A stretch of 49,299 nt of DNA from Anaeromyxobacter sp. PSR-1 (GTDB taxonomy: Bacteria > Myxococcota > Myxococcia > Myxococcales > Anaeromyxobacteraceae): positions 1-49,299 of the forward strand of contig NZ_BAZG01000015.1 in the NCBI RefSeq assembly GCF_000964525.1. The letters are read 5' to 3'. The stretch's first letter is position 1, and each line of letters starts with the position of its first letter. The translations under genes and the position numbers were made by a program. Under the pieces are notes generated by a model. That model had not been told where the DNA came from and made no database searches. It worked only from the letters and a program-made list of their open reading frames with translations. Below, piece by piece: positions 38,450-49,299 of the stretch.

Positions 38450-38902
38450 TCAGCGGCGCAGCGCCACGAGGCGCGTGCGGCGCCAGCGGAGCCGTCCGTA
38501 GCAGGCCAGGGCGGGGGCATTCTCGCGGTCGGCGAGGAGCTGCAGGCGCGTGGCCCCGGCGCGCCGCGCCCAGGCCTCCACCTCCGCGAGCAGCGCCCGC
38601 GCGACGCCCCGCCCGCGCCAGGCCGGGGCGATCACCAGGTCCTCGACCCAGCAGCTCGGCGCGCCCTCGGCGGTGGAGATCACGAGCTGCCCGGTGACCA
38701 TCCCCACCACCGCGCCGCCCGCGTCCGCCACCCGGACCGCGGCGCGGTCGGGGGCGGAGAGCAGCGCGGCGAGCCCGCGGAGCTGCCGGTCGCGGTCGGG
38801 GCGGAAGTCCGCCTCGATCGCGAACAGCGCCGCGAGCAGCTCGGCCATGGCGGCCAGGTCGTCCACGCCGGCGGCGCGGACGGTGGGCTCGACCGCGCTC
38901 AT
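38450..38902 (-). CDS. GNAT-family N-acetyltransferase at the end of the nif operon
   Basis: A 150-residue Gcn5-related acetyltransferase. The acetyl-CoA site is VIAPAWRGRGVARALLAEVE (Q/RxxGxG/A type); the N-terminus reads VRAAGVDDLAAMAELLAAL. It is the last gene of the leftward nif operon, 4 bp after fdxB. GNAT genes occur in several nif clusters, but no substrate is established. Its stop abuts draT's. Confidence 0.85.
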   Translation of the reverse strand: MSAVEPTVRAAGVDDLAAMAELLAALFAIEADFRPDRDRQLRGLAALLSAPDRAAVRVADAGGAVVGMVTGQLVISTAEGAPSCWVEDLVIAPAWRGRGVARALLAEVEAWARRAGATRLQLLADRENAPALACYGRLRWRRTRLVALRR

Positions 38903-38906
38903 CGGC

Positions 38907-39170
38907 TCACGCGGCCAGCGGCTCGAACGCGAACGCGTCCTTCTTGCAGGTGCGCCCGCAGGCCTGGCAGCCGATGCAGTCGTCGGGGCTCGCCACGGTG
39001 GCGAACATCTTCGCCGACTCCTCCTCGTCCACCTCGGCCGGCGCCAGCACGTCGTGCGCGCAGATCTTGATGCAGCGCCCGCAGCCGATGCACAGCTCGG
39101 GGTCGATCGACTTCACGAACCTCGGGGTCCACGCCTTCTTGCCGCGGGTGAGTCCGGTCAGGTAGCTCAT
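38907..39170 (-). CDS. fdxB: Nif-specific ferredoxin III (FdxB-type)
   Basis: An 87-residue 2[4Fe-4S] ferredoxin. Cys 27, 30, 33, 37 (CIGCGRCIKIC) and 65, 68, 71, 75 (CIGCQACGRTC) bind the two clusters. The N-terminus SYLTGLTRGKKAWTPRFV and the acidic insert VDEEESAKMF identify the nif-linked ferredoxin III. It may supply electrons to NifH or NifB-related steps. GGAGGATGAG precedes the ATG; the nifX stop lies 1 bp upstream. Confidence 0.92.
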   Translation of the reverse strand: MSYLTGLTRGKKAWTPRFVKSIDPELCIGCGRCIKICAHDVLAPAEVDEEESAKMFATVASPDDCIGCQACGRTCKKDAFAFEPLAA

Positions 39171-39171
39171 C

Positions 39172-39567
39172 TCATCCTCCTCGTCGGGCGTCCGTCTCGT
39201 CGGTGGCCTCGTCCTGCGCCAGCAGCCGGCGCAGCCAGGGCGGGGGCGTCCCCCGCAGCACCTCCTGCAGGCGGGTGACCGCCTCGGCGATGGGGACGTC
39301 GGCCTGGAGCTTCATGGGGTGGATCCGGCGCGCCGCGAGCTTCGCGGCGGCCGGGCCGCCGATCTGGCGGGTGAAGACGATGGCGCAGCCTGCGACGGCG
39401 GCGGCGCGGGCGGTGGTCCGGTCGTCCTCGTCGCCCGCGGCGAGCGCCTCGACCTCGCCGATCGGCGCGGCCGTGGCCGGGCCGACCTCCCAGATCCAGA
39501 ACCGCCCGCACTGGCCGAAGTGCTGGTCGATGACGCTGCCGTTGCTGCTGGTGAACGCGACACGCAT
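39172..39567 (-). CDS. nifX: NifX, FeMo-cofactor carrier protein
   Basis: A 131-residue protein of the NifX/NafY family, which binds NifB-co and the VK-cluster between NifB, NifEN and nitrogenase. Motifs: MRVAFTSSNGSVIDQHFGQC (start) with FWIWEVG, and a late KLAARRIHPMKLQADVPIAEA. It follows nifEN by 9 bp, in the usual place after nifN. The same fold forms the C-terminus of NifB in this window (RVAVATRGGGLVNEHFGHA). Confidence 0.9.
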   Translation of the reverse strand: MRVAFTSSNGSVIDQHFGQCGRFWIWEVGPATAAPIGEVEALAAGDEDDRTTARAAAVAGCAIVFTRQIGGPAAAKLAARRIHPMKLQADVPIAEAVTRLQEVLRGTPPPWLRRLLAQDEATDETDARRGG

Positions 39568-39576
39568 GCCGCCTCC

Positions 39577-42333
39577 TCAGTTGTGGGCCAGTTTCCGGGC
39601 CTCGCCCGCGCCCGCCTGGAGCAGGTTCGCGACCTCGAAGATCAGGCTCATGGTGCCGCGGTAGCCCACGCGGACCTCCTGGTGCGCGCCGAGGCGATCG
39701 AACACCGGGTAGCCGGTGCGCAGGTGTGCCCGTACGCCGAGCTTCTGCACCGCCTGGCGGCCGTTCGAGCTCGCCACCACCAGGTCTGCGCCGCGCGCGG
39801 CGTCCTCCAGGTCCTCGAGATCGCCCACCGCGACGCGGGCCGCGGGGAGGCGATCGAGGCCGCGCGTGCGCGTCGCGGCGAGCGCAACCTGCACCTCGCA
39901 GCCCATGCCGGCGAGGAACGGCACGAGCCCCTTCAGGTGGTCCGCCTCCAGCGCCAGCGCGACCCTCTTCCCGGCGAGCGCGTAGTGGCTGTCCACCATC
40001 GCGTCGAGCAGGCGGCTCCGCGCCCGCCGCAGCGCCTCGGGGACCGGCCGGCCGGAGATGGCCGAGAGGGTGGCCACGAGCGCGTCCGTCTCCAGCAGGC
40101 CCGTCGCGGAGGTGAAGCCGTGCGCCGGGACGCCGAAGCGCTCCTCCAGCCGCCGCGCGGCGCGGGCCAGCGAGTCCCCCACGTAGATCGTCGCGGCGCT
40201 GCGCCCGGCGCGCCGGATCGCCTCCACCGGTACGCCGCCGGTCGAGAGCGGCGAGACCTGGTCGTCCACGTGGCCGTCGAGCGCGCACGAGACGTCGGGG
40301 ACGGCCAGGCAGTCGAGGCCGAACGCCTCCACGAGCTGCTTCAGCTCCTCGACCTCGGCGGGCGTGAGGTGGGCGCCGGCGAGCAGCGTCACCTGTGAGG
40401 GGAGCCGCTCGCCGCCCCCGGCGAGCGTGTCGAGCAGGGCCTCCACCGCCGCCGCGTAGCCCTCCTGCATCGAGCCGCAGTAGTCGGGCGTGGAGGCCCA
40501 GACCACCGGCAGCCCCTCGAGCTCCGGGTGCTCGGCGCGGAACTGGACGATCGCGCTGCGCACGTCGTCGCCCATCGTCTCGGTGAGCCCGCTCGTCATC
40601 ACGCCGATGATGCCGGGGCGGAACTTGGCCGCGACGCGGGCCAGCCCCTGCTTCAGGTTCTCCCAGCCGCCGAAGATGGCCGAGTCCTCGCTCATCGCAG
40701 TGGAGTTGAGCGCGATGGACTCCTTGAAGTGACGCGAGAGCTGGAGCCGGATGAAGGTCGAGCAGCCCTGAGCCCCGTGCAGCAGCCCCAGCATCCGGTC
40801 CACGCCGAGGTAGGCGAGCGTCGCCCCCAGCGCCGGCGAGTTCTTCTGCGGGTTCACGGTGGCCGCCTTGGCCGGGACCTTCACGCGCGAGGCGGACAGG
40901 TCCTCGGCCTCGAGCCGCCCGGCGTGGCCGCGGGCGGTCCGGGCCGCCGCTGCCGCCCCGGCCTCGGTCGCCCAGGCCACCGGCGCGTCGAGGGCCTTCC
41001 AGATGGGGTCGTTGACGGTGAGGTCGAGCTGCCGCGCGAAGGTGACCATGCCGGCGTAGCCGGCGTAGGGGTGGGCGCGCCCGTGGTTGATGTCGAGGAA
41101 CGGGGTGCGGGTCTTGAGCGCGAGGAACTTGGTCTTGCCGCCCGCCACCACCAGGTCCGGCGCCTTCTCGCCCATCACCTGCAGCAGCCCGGCCGTCGAG
41201 GTGTCCTCGATGATGTGCGCGTCGCGGTGCATGAGCGCCTTCATGCGGTGGAAGTCCTCGAGCGTGGAGTTCTGCGTCCCCGCGGCGAGCACCTCGACGC
41301 CCAGCTCGCGCAGCGCGTTCACCATCGACCAGGTCTTCACGCCGCCGGTGAAGAGCACCGCGCGCTTGCCCTCCAGGCGCGCCCGGTGCGGCGCGATGCG
41401 GGCGCGGCAGGCCGCCTCCTCCTCGCCGAGGAGCCGCTCGACGCGGTCGCGCAGGGTGGTGTCGGCCGCGTCGCCGTCCGCGAGGTCCAGCGCGCGCGCC
41501 ATCTCGCGGAGCGCCCGGGCGGTGTCGGTCATCCCGTAGAAGGACGCCTCCAGGTACGGGATGCCCCAGCGCTTGCGCAGCTTCTTCGCGAGGTTGGTGA
41601 GGCTCTTCGAGCAGACGATCACGTTCAGCCGGGCGCGGTGGGCGTGCCGGAGATCCTCGAAGCGCGCGTCGCCGGAGATGCAGGAGAGGATGCGGATGCC
41701 GAGCCGCTCGAACAGCGGGAGCATCCCCCACAGGTCGCCGGCGATGTTGTACTCGCCGATGAGGTTGACGTCGTAGCGCGTGCGCACGGCCGGCTCGGCG
41801 GTGCCGATGACGTGGTCGAGCAGCACCTCCCCGGCCATGCGGTTGCCGATGTTCTTGTCGCCGACGAAGCCGGGGGCGTTCACCGGGATGACCGGGATGT
41901 CCACCTCGGCGGCGGCGCGCCGGCACGCCGCCTCCACGTCGTCGCCGGTGAGCGCCGAGACGCAGGTGGAGTAGACGAACACCGCCTTCGCCTCGCCGCG
42001 GTAGCGCGCGGCGAGCTCGACGATGGCCCGGTGCAGCTTCTCCTCGCCGCCGAACACCACGTCGTTCTGCACCAGCTCGGTGGTGAACCCGCGGCGGTAG
42101 AGCTGGCTGCCGGAGGAGCGCGCGCCGCGGTTGTCCCAGCTGTTGCCCGCGCAGGCGATGGGGCCGTGCACCAGGTGGATGGCGTCGGTGATGGGCATGA
42201 GCACCACCCGCGCGCCGTCGTAGGCGCAGCTCCGCTCGGTGCCCTCGCCGGGCTCCGACTTCTTGCAGAAGCGCGGGGCGCCCTTCTCCAGGGTCTCGCA
42301 GTCGGTGGGATCGAGGTAGCTGGGCCGCGCCAT
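39577..42333 (-). CDS. nifEN: NifE-NifN fusion, FeMo-cofactor assembly scaffold
   Basis: A 918-residue protein that joins NifE and NifN, normally two subunits of the scaffold on which the FeMo-cofactor precursor is finished. Residues 1-450 are NifE with cluster ligands Cys 36, 61 and 124 and the precursor ligand Cys241. Residues 488-918 are NifN, opening with VNPQKNSPALGATLAYLG and holding its cluster Cys524 in HGAQGC. The linker of about 35 residues (452-487) is Ala-rich and charged. No stop or ribosome site interrupts the frame, and both halves are full length. The ATG at 42333 follows GGAG. Fused NifEN is known but uncommon. Third operon gene after nifK. Confidence 0.93.
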   Translation of the reverse strand: MARPSYLDPTDCETLEKGAPRFCKKSEPGEGTERSCAYDGARVVLMPITDAIHLVHGPIACAGNSWDNRGARSSGSQLYRRGFTTELVQNDVVFGGEEKLHRAIVELAARYRGEAKAVFVYSTCVSALTGDDVEAACRRAAAEVDIPVIPVNAPGFVGDKNIGNRMAGEVLLDHVIGTAEPAVRTRYDVNLIGEYNIAGDLWGMLPLFERLGIRILSCISGDARFEDLRHAHRARLNVIVCSKSLTNLAKKLRKRWGIPYLEASFYGMTDTARALREMARALDLADGDAADTTLRDRVERLLGEEEAACRARIAPHRARLEGKRAVLFTGGVKTWSMVNALRELGVEVLAAGTQNSTLEDFHRMKALMHRDAHIIEDTSTAGLLQVMGEKAPDLVVAGGKTKFLALKTRTPFLDINHGRAHPYAGYAGMVTFARQLDLTVNDPIWKALDAPVAWATEAGAAAAARTARGHAGRLEAEDLSASRVKVPAKAATVNPQKNSPALGATLAYLGVDRMLGLLHGAQGCSTFIRLQLSRHFKESIALNSTAMSEDSAIFGGWENLKQGLARVAAKFRPGIIGVMTSGLTETMGDDVRSAIVQFRAEHPELEGLPVVWASTPDYCGSMQEGYAAAVEALLDTLAGGGERLPSQVTLLAGAHLTPAEVEELKQLVEAFGLDCLAVPDVSCALDGHVDDQVSPLSTGGVPVEAIRRAGRSAATIYVGDSLARAARRLEERFGVPAHGFTSATGLLETDALVATLSAISGRPVPEALRRARSRLLDAMVDSHYALAGKRVALALEADHLKGLVPFLAGMGCEVQVALAATRTRGLDRLPAARVAVGDLEDLEDAARGADLVVASSNGRQAVQKLGVRAHLRTGYPVFDRLGAHQEVRVGYRGTMSLIFEVANLLQAGAGEARKLAHN

Positions 42334-42356
42334 GGGTACGCTCCACGTCCGCCGGT

Positions 42357-42383
42357 GGGGCGCGCGCCCGGGGGGCGCGCCCC
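42357..42383 (-). promoter_or_regulatory. Hairpin just after nifK
   Basis: A 9-bp stem (42357-42365 with 42375-42383, core GGGGCGCGC/GCGCGCCCC) with a 9-nt loop begins 6 bp after the nifK stop. In other diazotrophs nifHDK mRNA is more abundant than downstream genes; this hairpin could stop part of transcription or protect the nifHDK 3' end. Inference from place. Confidence 0.45.
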
Positions 42384-42388
42384 CGGCA

Positions 42389-43858
42389 TCACCGCATCAT
42401 CTCGAAGAACCGCTCCTCGCAGGTCTCGTCGCGCAGGTCGAGGAACTTGTTGCAGATCTCGGTGAGCATGTTGACGGCGCCCTGGTAGCCGACGATGGGC
42501 GAGCGGTGCTTGTTGACGCGGTCGAACACCGGGAAGCCGAAGCGGAACAGCGGCACCCGGGCGTCGCGCGCTGCGAACTTGCCGTGCGTGTCGCCGATCA
42601 CCGCGTCCACCGGATCGGTCACCAGCAGCGAGCGCAGGTGCCACAGGTCGCGGTTCATCCAGACCTGCCCGTCCCTGCCGTACGGGGAGGCGTCGAGCAG
42701 CGCGCGCAGCTCCTTCTCGAGCTTCTTCGAGCCGCGGCTGCACAGCACGTGGCGCGGGGTGGCGCCCATCTCCAGCAGGAACGCCACGTAGCCGAGGAGC
42801 TGGTCCGGGTCGCCGTACACGGCGAAGCGCTTTCCGTGCAGATACTGCTGGGCGTCGGTCATCGCGTCCACCGCCCGGCCGCGCTCGGCGCGGATGGACT
42901 CGGGCACGGGCCGATCGAACAGGCGCGACAGCTCGAGCACGAGCGCGTCGGTCCGCGCGATGCCCATGGGCATGGGCAGGGAGACGTGCTCGCCGGCGTA
43001 GGCCTCCTTGATCCAGCCGAACGTCTTCGCGGTGGAGTAGGGGCCCACAGTCAGCGTGGCCTTCCCGTTGATCGAGTCGGCCGCGTCGGCGAGCGGGGTG
43101 CCGCCGGGGTAGAGCCGGTAGGTGCCGTCGTTGGGCGAGTCGAAGGTGTCGGAGATGTCGGCGAGGACGGTGGTGGGGATCCCGAACGCCTCGAAGATGC
43201 GCTTGTACTCGCGGTAGTTCCCGGTGTTCGCGTCGAAGCCGGTGAGGAAGTTCAGCCTGCCGGTGCAGCGCCCCTCGACCTTCCTGCCCTCGGTGAGCGT
43301 CTGGAGGATGGCCGCGAGCATGGCGTCGTAGCCGGTGACGTGCGTGCCGCTGAAGCTGGGCGTGTTGGCGTACGGCGCCGGCAGGTCCTTCGGCAGCGCG
43401 CCCTTCTGCCGGGCGTTCTTGATGAACGCGGTCAGGTCGTCGCCGATCACCTCGGGCATGCAGGACGTGAAGATGGCGAGCATCCTGGGCTCGTAGAGCG
43501 CGACCGCGTTCTCGAGCCCCTCGTGCAGGTTGTTCTGCCCGCCGAACACCGCGCCGTCCTCGGTCATCGAGTCGGACACCGCCGGGGCCGGCTCGCGGAA
43601 GTGCCGGTTGAGCGTGGAGCGGTAGTACGACGCGCACCCCTGCGAGCCGTGCACGAAGGGGAGGGTGCCCTCGAAGCCGTGCGCGGCCAGCTCCGCGCCG
43701 AGCGGCTGGCACGCGTGCACCGGGTTCACCACCAGCGCCTGCCGCGCGAAGTTCTTCTCGCGGTACTCCGGGGTGTCGATCCAGGCCGCCACCCGGGCCT
43801 CCTCCTCCGGCGTGGTGGGGGTGACGGGCTTCACGGTGAGGCCGAGGTTGTTCGCCAT
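42389..43858 (-). CDS. nifK: NifK, molybdenum-iron protein beta chain
   Basis: A 489-residue beta subunit of Mo-nitrogenase. P-cluster Cys are at 50 (VNPVHAC), 75 (GSQGC) and 133 (FTSCMPEVIGDDL), with the Ser-bearing TPSFSGTHVTGYD nearby. It lacks the N-terminal extension of about 30-40 residues seen in the Azotobacter protein, so this is the short NifK form. ATG at 43858 follows GGAGGAG; a GTG at 43879 is less likely. With NifD it forms the alpha2beta2 enzyme in the cytoplasm. Confidence 0.96.
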   Translation of the reverse strand: MANNLGLTVKPVTPTTPEEEARVAAWIDTPEYREKNFARQALVVNPVHACQPLGAELAAHGFEGTLPFVHGSQGCASYYRSTLNRHFREPAPAVSDSMTEDGAVFGGQNNLHEGLENAVALYEPRMLAIFTSCMPEVIGDDLTAFIKNARQKGALPKDLPAPYANTPSFSGTHVTGYDAMLAAILQTLTEGRKVEGRCTGRLNFLTGFDANTGNYREYKRIFEAFGIPTTVLADISDTFDSPNDGTYRLYPGGTPLADAADSINGKATLTVGPYSTAKTFGWIKEAYAGEHVSLPMPMGIARTDALVLELSRLFDRPVPESIRAERGRAVDAMTDAQQYLHGKRFAVYGDPDQLLGYVAFLLEMGATPRHVLCSRGSKKLEKELRALLDASPYGRDGQVWMNRDLWHLRSLLVTDPVDAVIGDTHGKFAARDARVPLFRFGFPVFDRVNKHRSPIVGYQGAVNMLTEICNKFLDLRDETCEERFFEMMR

Positions 43859-43943
43859 GTCCTGCTCCTCCGGACGCACGGGGACCCATCCGTCCCTCGG
43901 GCGGCGTGCGCTGCGTGATCGCGGGTGGTGCGGGGAACGCCGG

Positions 43944-45395
43944 CTAGAACGGCGCCTTCACGAGCTTCCAGGTCGGGCTGTTGATGGCCATGTCGATGTC
44001 GCGGGCGAAGACCGGGAAGCCCTGGTAGGCGTGGTACGGGCCGGAGTAGTCCCAGCTGTGCATCTGCCGGAACGGCAGGCCCATCTTCTGGAAGACGTAC
44101 TTCTCCTTGATGCCGGACGCGACCAGGTCGGGCTTCAGCCGGCTCACGAAGTGCTCCAGCTCGGCCTCGGACGCGTCGTCGTAGATGACGGTGGCGTCGG
44201 GCATCTCCGGCTGCGTGCGGTCGTAGTCGTCGGAGTGGGCGAACTCGTAGCCCGAGCCGACCACCTGCATCCCCAGGTCCTCGTAGGCGCCGACCGTGTG
44301 GCGCGGGCGGAGGCCGCCGACGTACAGCATCACCTTCTTGCCCTCGAGGCGCGGCCGGTAGGTGTCGATGACCTGCCTCGTCTCCACCTCATGCCGGGCG
44401 ATCACCTGCTCGACGCTCTCCTTGATGCGGTCGTCGAAGCGCTCGGCGATCCTGCGCAGGCTCTCGGCGATCTTGGTCGGGCCGAAGAAGTTGAACTCCA
44501 GCCAGGGGATCCCGTACTTCTCCTCCATGACCCGGCACATGTAGTTCATGGACCGGTAGCAGTGGATGAGGTTCAGCTTCACCTGGTGGGTGGCCGCGAT
44601 GCGCTCGAGCTCGCCGTCGCCGGTCCAGGTGGCCTTCACGTTCAGGCCGATCTCCTCGAGCAGGGCCCGCGCGCTCCAGACGTCGCCGCCGATGTTGTAG
44701 TCGCCGATCAGCGCGACGTCGTACGGGCCGGCGGGCTCGCCGAAGGTGCGGGTCTCGATGACGTAGTCGCGGATGGTGTCGTTGGAGATGTGGTGCCCGA
44801 GCGACTGCGAGACGCCGCGGAAGCCCTCGCAGTTGCAGGGCACGACCGGCAGGTCCAGCTCGGCCGACATCTTCTTCGCGACCGCGTTGATGTCGTCGCC
44901 GATGAGGCCGACCGGGCACTCGGACAGCACCGAGATGCCCTTCGCGAGCGGGAACAGCTCCTTCACCTCCTTCAGCAGCACCGCCAGCTTCTTGTCGCCG
45001 CCGTAGACGATGTCCTTCTCCTGGAAGTCGGACGTCATCTGCATGGCGAACTGGGTGACGCCGTTCCTGCCGGACATGAGGTTGCGGCGGGTCCCCCACG
45101 AGTACCAGCCGCAGCCCACCGGCCCGTGGGAGACGTGGGCCATGTCGCGGATCGGCCCCCACACCACGCCCTTGGCCCCGGCGTAGGCGCAGCCGCGCGC
45201 GCTCATCACGCCGGGGACCGTCTTCCGGTTCGACTTCACGCAGGTCGAGCACGCGGAGGGATCGTTGGGCGCGAGGTGCGGGGCGCGCTTCTTCCGCCCC
45301 TTCTCCGGGTAGCGCGCGAGCGCCTCGTCGATCATCGCCTGCGTGGACTCCCGGGTGATGCCCTCGACCGTCTTCACCTTCACGTCGTCCGCCAT
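43944..45395 (-). CDS. nifD: NifD, molybdenum-iron protein alpha chain
   Basis: A 483-residue alpha subunit carrying the FeMo-cofactor. P-cluster ligands are Cys 69, 95 and 160; cofactor ligands are Cys279 ([11 protein letters not shown]) and His446 ([11 protein letters not shown]). GGLRPRH and CEGFRGVSQ place it in the molybdenum type, not vanadium or iron-only; no delta-subunit gene (vnfG/anfG) lies between nifD and nifK. GGAGGG precedes the ATG. The gap to nifK is 85 bp, and to nifH 34 bp. Confidence 0.97.
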   Translation of the reverse strand: MADDVKVKTVEGITRESTQAMIDEALARYPEKGRKKRAPHLAPNDPSACSTCVKSNRKTVPGVMSARGCAYAGAKGVVWGPIRDMAHVSHGPVGCGWYSWGTRRNLMSGRNGVTQFAMQMTSDFQEKDIVYGGDKKLAVLLKEVKELFPLAKGISVLSECPVGLIGDDINAVAKKMSAELDLPVVPCNCEGFRGVSQSLGHHISNDTIRDYVIETRTFGEPAGPYDVALIGDYNIGGDVWSARALLEEIGLNVKATWTGDGELERIAATHQVKLNLIHCYRSMNYMCRVMEEKYGIPWLEFNFFGPTKIAESLRRIAERFDDRIKESVEQVIARHEVETRQVIDTYRPRLEGKKVMLYVGGLRPRHTVGAYEDLGMQVVGSGYEFAHSDDYDRTQPEMPDATVIYDDASEAELEHFVSRLKPDLVASGIKEKYVFQKMGLPFRQMHSWDYSGPYHAYQGFPVFARDIDMAINSPTWKLVKAPF

Positions 45396-45429
45396 GGTGC
45401 GATCCCTCCGTGCGTCCTGCGTGCCTGGC

Positions 45430-48029
<2,600 letters not shown>

Positions 48030-48060
48030 CGGTGCACGGTGGGTCGCGCAGAGTGGCGCG

Positions 48061-49299
48061 GTGATCCCGCGCCGCGCCGCCGTCGTCGCCATCGGCCTCG
48101 CGATCCTGGCGCCGGTGGGCGCGCGCGGCGAGGGGCCTGCGCCGGCCGAGGCGGGCGGGCGGCCCGACGACCTGGTCGCGTTCACGGTGAGCGGCGGGGT
48201 CAGCCTGGGCGCCTACGAGGCGGGCCTGTCCTGGGCCACGGTCCGGTACCTCACCGCGGTCCGCGAAGGGAGGGGCGAGCTCGCGGCGCTCTTCCGGCCG
48301 CGGCTGGCGGCGGTGACCGGGACGTCCGCCGGCGCGGTGAACGCGCTCCTGGCCGCCGCGACCTGGTGCGCGCAGCCGGAGCGCGCCGGCGACGTGGACG
48401 AGAACCTGCTGCTGAGCGCCTGGATCCACCTCGACTTCGACGAGCTGCTGCCGCGCTCGGCGCGGGGTTACCGGCCGGGGGACGGCCTGCTGTCCGCGGC
48501 GCCGCTGGAGCGGACCGGCGCGCTGATCCGCTCGGCGCTGTTCGGCCCGGAGGCGGCCGGGGCCTTCCGCCCCGGCTGCCGGGTGCCGCTCGGGATCGCG
48601 GTGACGCAGGCCGAGCCGCGCCAGCGCGACGTGGCGGGGCTCACCACCTCGACGCAGCGGCTCGTCGTCCCGTGGCGCCTGGAGGTGGCGCCGGACGGCG
48701 CCGTCGCCGTGCGCCGCCAGCCGCTGCTGCCCGGCGAGCTGTCGGAGAGCGTGCTCGAGCTGGACGGCGTCCCCGCGGCCGGCGACGCGGCGCCGTTCCG
48801 GCCGCAGGTGATCGAGGACGCGCTGCTGGCGTCGGCGGCGGTGCCGATGGCCTTCGCGCCCCGGCGGCTGTGCGCGCCCGAGCGGGCCGACGCCGGGGGG
48901 GAGCGCGCGCCCGGGGAGTGCCACGACTACGTGGACGGCGGCGTCTTCGACAACGCGCCCATCGGGCTGGCGGTGGACCTGGTGGACGCCGGCGGCGGGG
49001 GCAGCGTGCTGCACCCGGTGGTCTTCTTCCTGGTGGACCCGGAGCTGCGGCGCCTCCGGCCGCCGCCCGAGGACGCGGTCGCGGACGCGCCGGAGCGCTT
49101 CACGCTCGGCCGCCACCTGCGGCTGTTCGGGAGGCTGCTCGCCACCGGGCGCAGCGCCGAGCTCTCGCGCGCCATCGGGTCGAGCGGCTGGAACCGGACC
49201 ACCCAGCGCGTCCTGCGGGAGTTCGCCGAGGTCGCGGCGGAGTTTCGCGGAGCTGAGCGCGACGTCGTCGGCGGCGTTTCGCGCCGGAGCGCGCGCCAC
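48061..49299 (+). CDS. Patatin-like phospholipase, 3' end off the window
   Basis: At least 413 residues of a patatin-like lipase, open to the right edge. An N-terminal hydrophobic signal (AAVVAIGLAILAPVGARG) suggests export. The oxyanion loop is SGGVSLGAYEAG (about residue 44), the nucleophile Ser sits in GTSAG, and the catalytic Asp in VDGGVFDNAP. Such enzymes hydrolyse phospholipids or other acyl esters. Start is the GTG at 48061; 31 bp separate it from nifB, so read-through from nifB is possible. Function in nitrogen fixation is not implied. Confidence 0.8.
   Translation, partial: MIPRRAAVVAIGLAILAPVGARGEGPAPAEAGGRPDDLVAFTVSGGVSLGAYEAGLSWATVRYLTAVREGRGELAALFRPRLAAVTGTSAGAVNALLAAATWCAQPERAGDVDENLLLSAWIHLDFDELLPRSARGYRPGDGLLSAAPLERTGALIRSALFGPEAAGAFRPGCRVPLGIAVTQAEPRQRDVAGLTTSTQRLVVPWRLEVAPDGAVAVRRQPLLPGELSESVLELDGVPAAGDAAPFRPQVIEDALLASAAVPMAFAPRRLCAPERADAGGERAPGECHDYVDGGVFDNAPIGLAVDLVDAGGGGSVLHPVVFFLVDPELRRLRPPPEDAVADAPERFTLGRHLRLFGRLLATGRSAELSRAIGSSGWNRTTQRVLREFAEVAAEFRGAERDVVGGVSRRSARH

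Noticed and set aside
39577-42333. Protochlorophyllide reductase-like (BchNB) homologue
   Set aside because: The cofactor-scaffold Cys set, place after nifK and neighbouring nifX fit NifEN; no photosynthesis genes are present.
43859-43879. GTG at 43879 as the NifK start
   Set aside because: The ATG at 43858 has GGAGGAG in front of it, and the extension would cover that ribosome site.
43944-45395. Vanadium or iron-only nitrogenase
   Set aside because: NifD has the molybdenum-type [10 protein letters not shown] and CEGFRGVSQ segments, and no delta-subunit gene lies between nifD and nifK.
48039-49256. Plus-strand frame of 405 codons as the gene after nifB
   Set aside because: The patatin motifs GGVSLGAYEAG, GTSAG and DGG lie in another frame that stays open to the window edge, from 48061.

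Overview
The window is very GC-rich DNA, mostly with G or C at third codon positions, and tightly packed, with many GTG starts and 4-base ATGA/GTGA gene overlaps. Together with the gene content (ECF sigma factors, a Cys-rich repeat lipoprotein, a split multidrug ABC pump, a compact Mo-nitrogenase cluster) this suggests a myxobacterium, most likely of the Anaeromyxobacter type. That assignment is inference from style and content; no rRNA or other taxonomic marker is present. I saw no tRNA, rRNA, CRISPR array, insertion sequence or phage gene.

Region 1 (1-8341) is accessory and regulatory. It holds an SDR gene with an apparent frameshift that faces a LysR regulator. An ECF41-type sigma factor faces its usual partner, a carboxymuconolactone-decarboxylase/AhpD-like gene. 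Then come a hypothetical protein, a Cys-rich repeat lipoprotein, a DoxX-like/hydrolase pair and a second ECF sigma factor with a SnoaL tail. Region 2 (8430-12618) is a complete ABC importer of the carbohydrate/polyol class with a Tat-exported binding protein. Region 3 (12896-18447) has a DsbA-like domain fused to the N-terminus of NhaA, converging on an acetate kinase and phosphoketolase that lie in one uninterrupted reading frame. Region 4 (18543-26733) is a YbhGFSR-like efflux system: adaptor, two ATPases and two permeases on the minus strand, with a TolC-type channel and a histidine kinase divergent on the plus strand. Region 5 (26788-31624) carries an M3 peptidase, a 5'-nucleotidase-family enzyme and a small outer-membrane barrel. 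Region 6 (31760-35904) is a molybdenum hydroxylase operon: MocA-like cytidylyltransferase, XdhC, 2Fe-2S subunit and Tat-exported catalytic subunit.

Region 7 (36017-48029) is the nitrogen-fixation island. nifA-draT runs rightward and converges on a leftward operon nifH-nifD-nifK-nifEN(fused)-nifX-fdxB-GNAT. nifB diverges from nifH. All six catalytic and assembly functions (H, D, K, E, N, B) are present in about 12 kb, with post-translational control by DraT and transcriptional control by sigma-54/NifA. nifUSVWZQ, draG and Mo uptake genes are not in the window. A partial patatin-like lipase gene closes the window.

The most notable structure is the 305-bp nifH-nifB intergenic region. Two inverted copies of a 16-bp NifA-type site lie 22 bp apart, centre to centre, midway between two opposed sigma-54 promoters, so each predicted start site sits about 106 and 128 bp from the two sites. 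nifA and nifB also share an unusual layout in which the sigma-54 -12 element ends only 13-15 bp before the ATG, which predicts nearly leaderless mRNAs.
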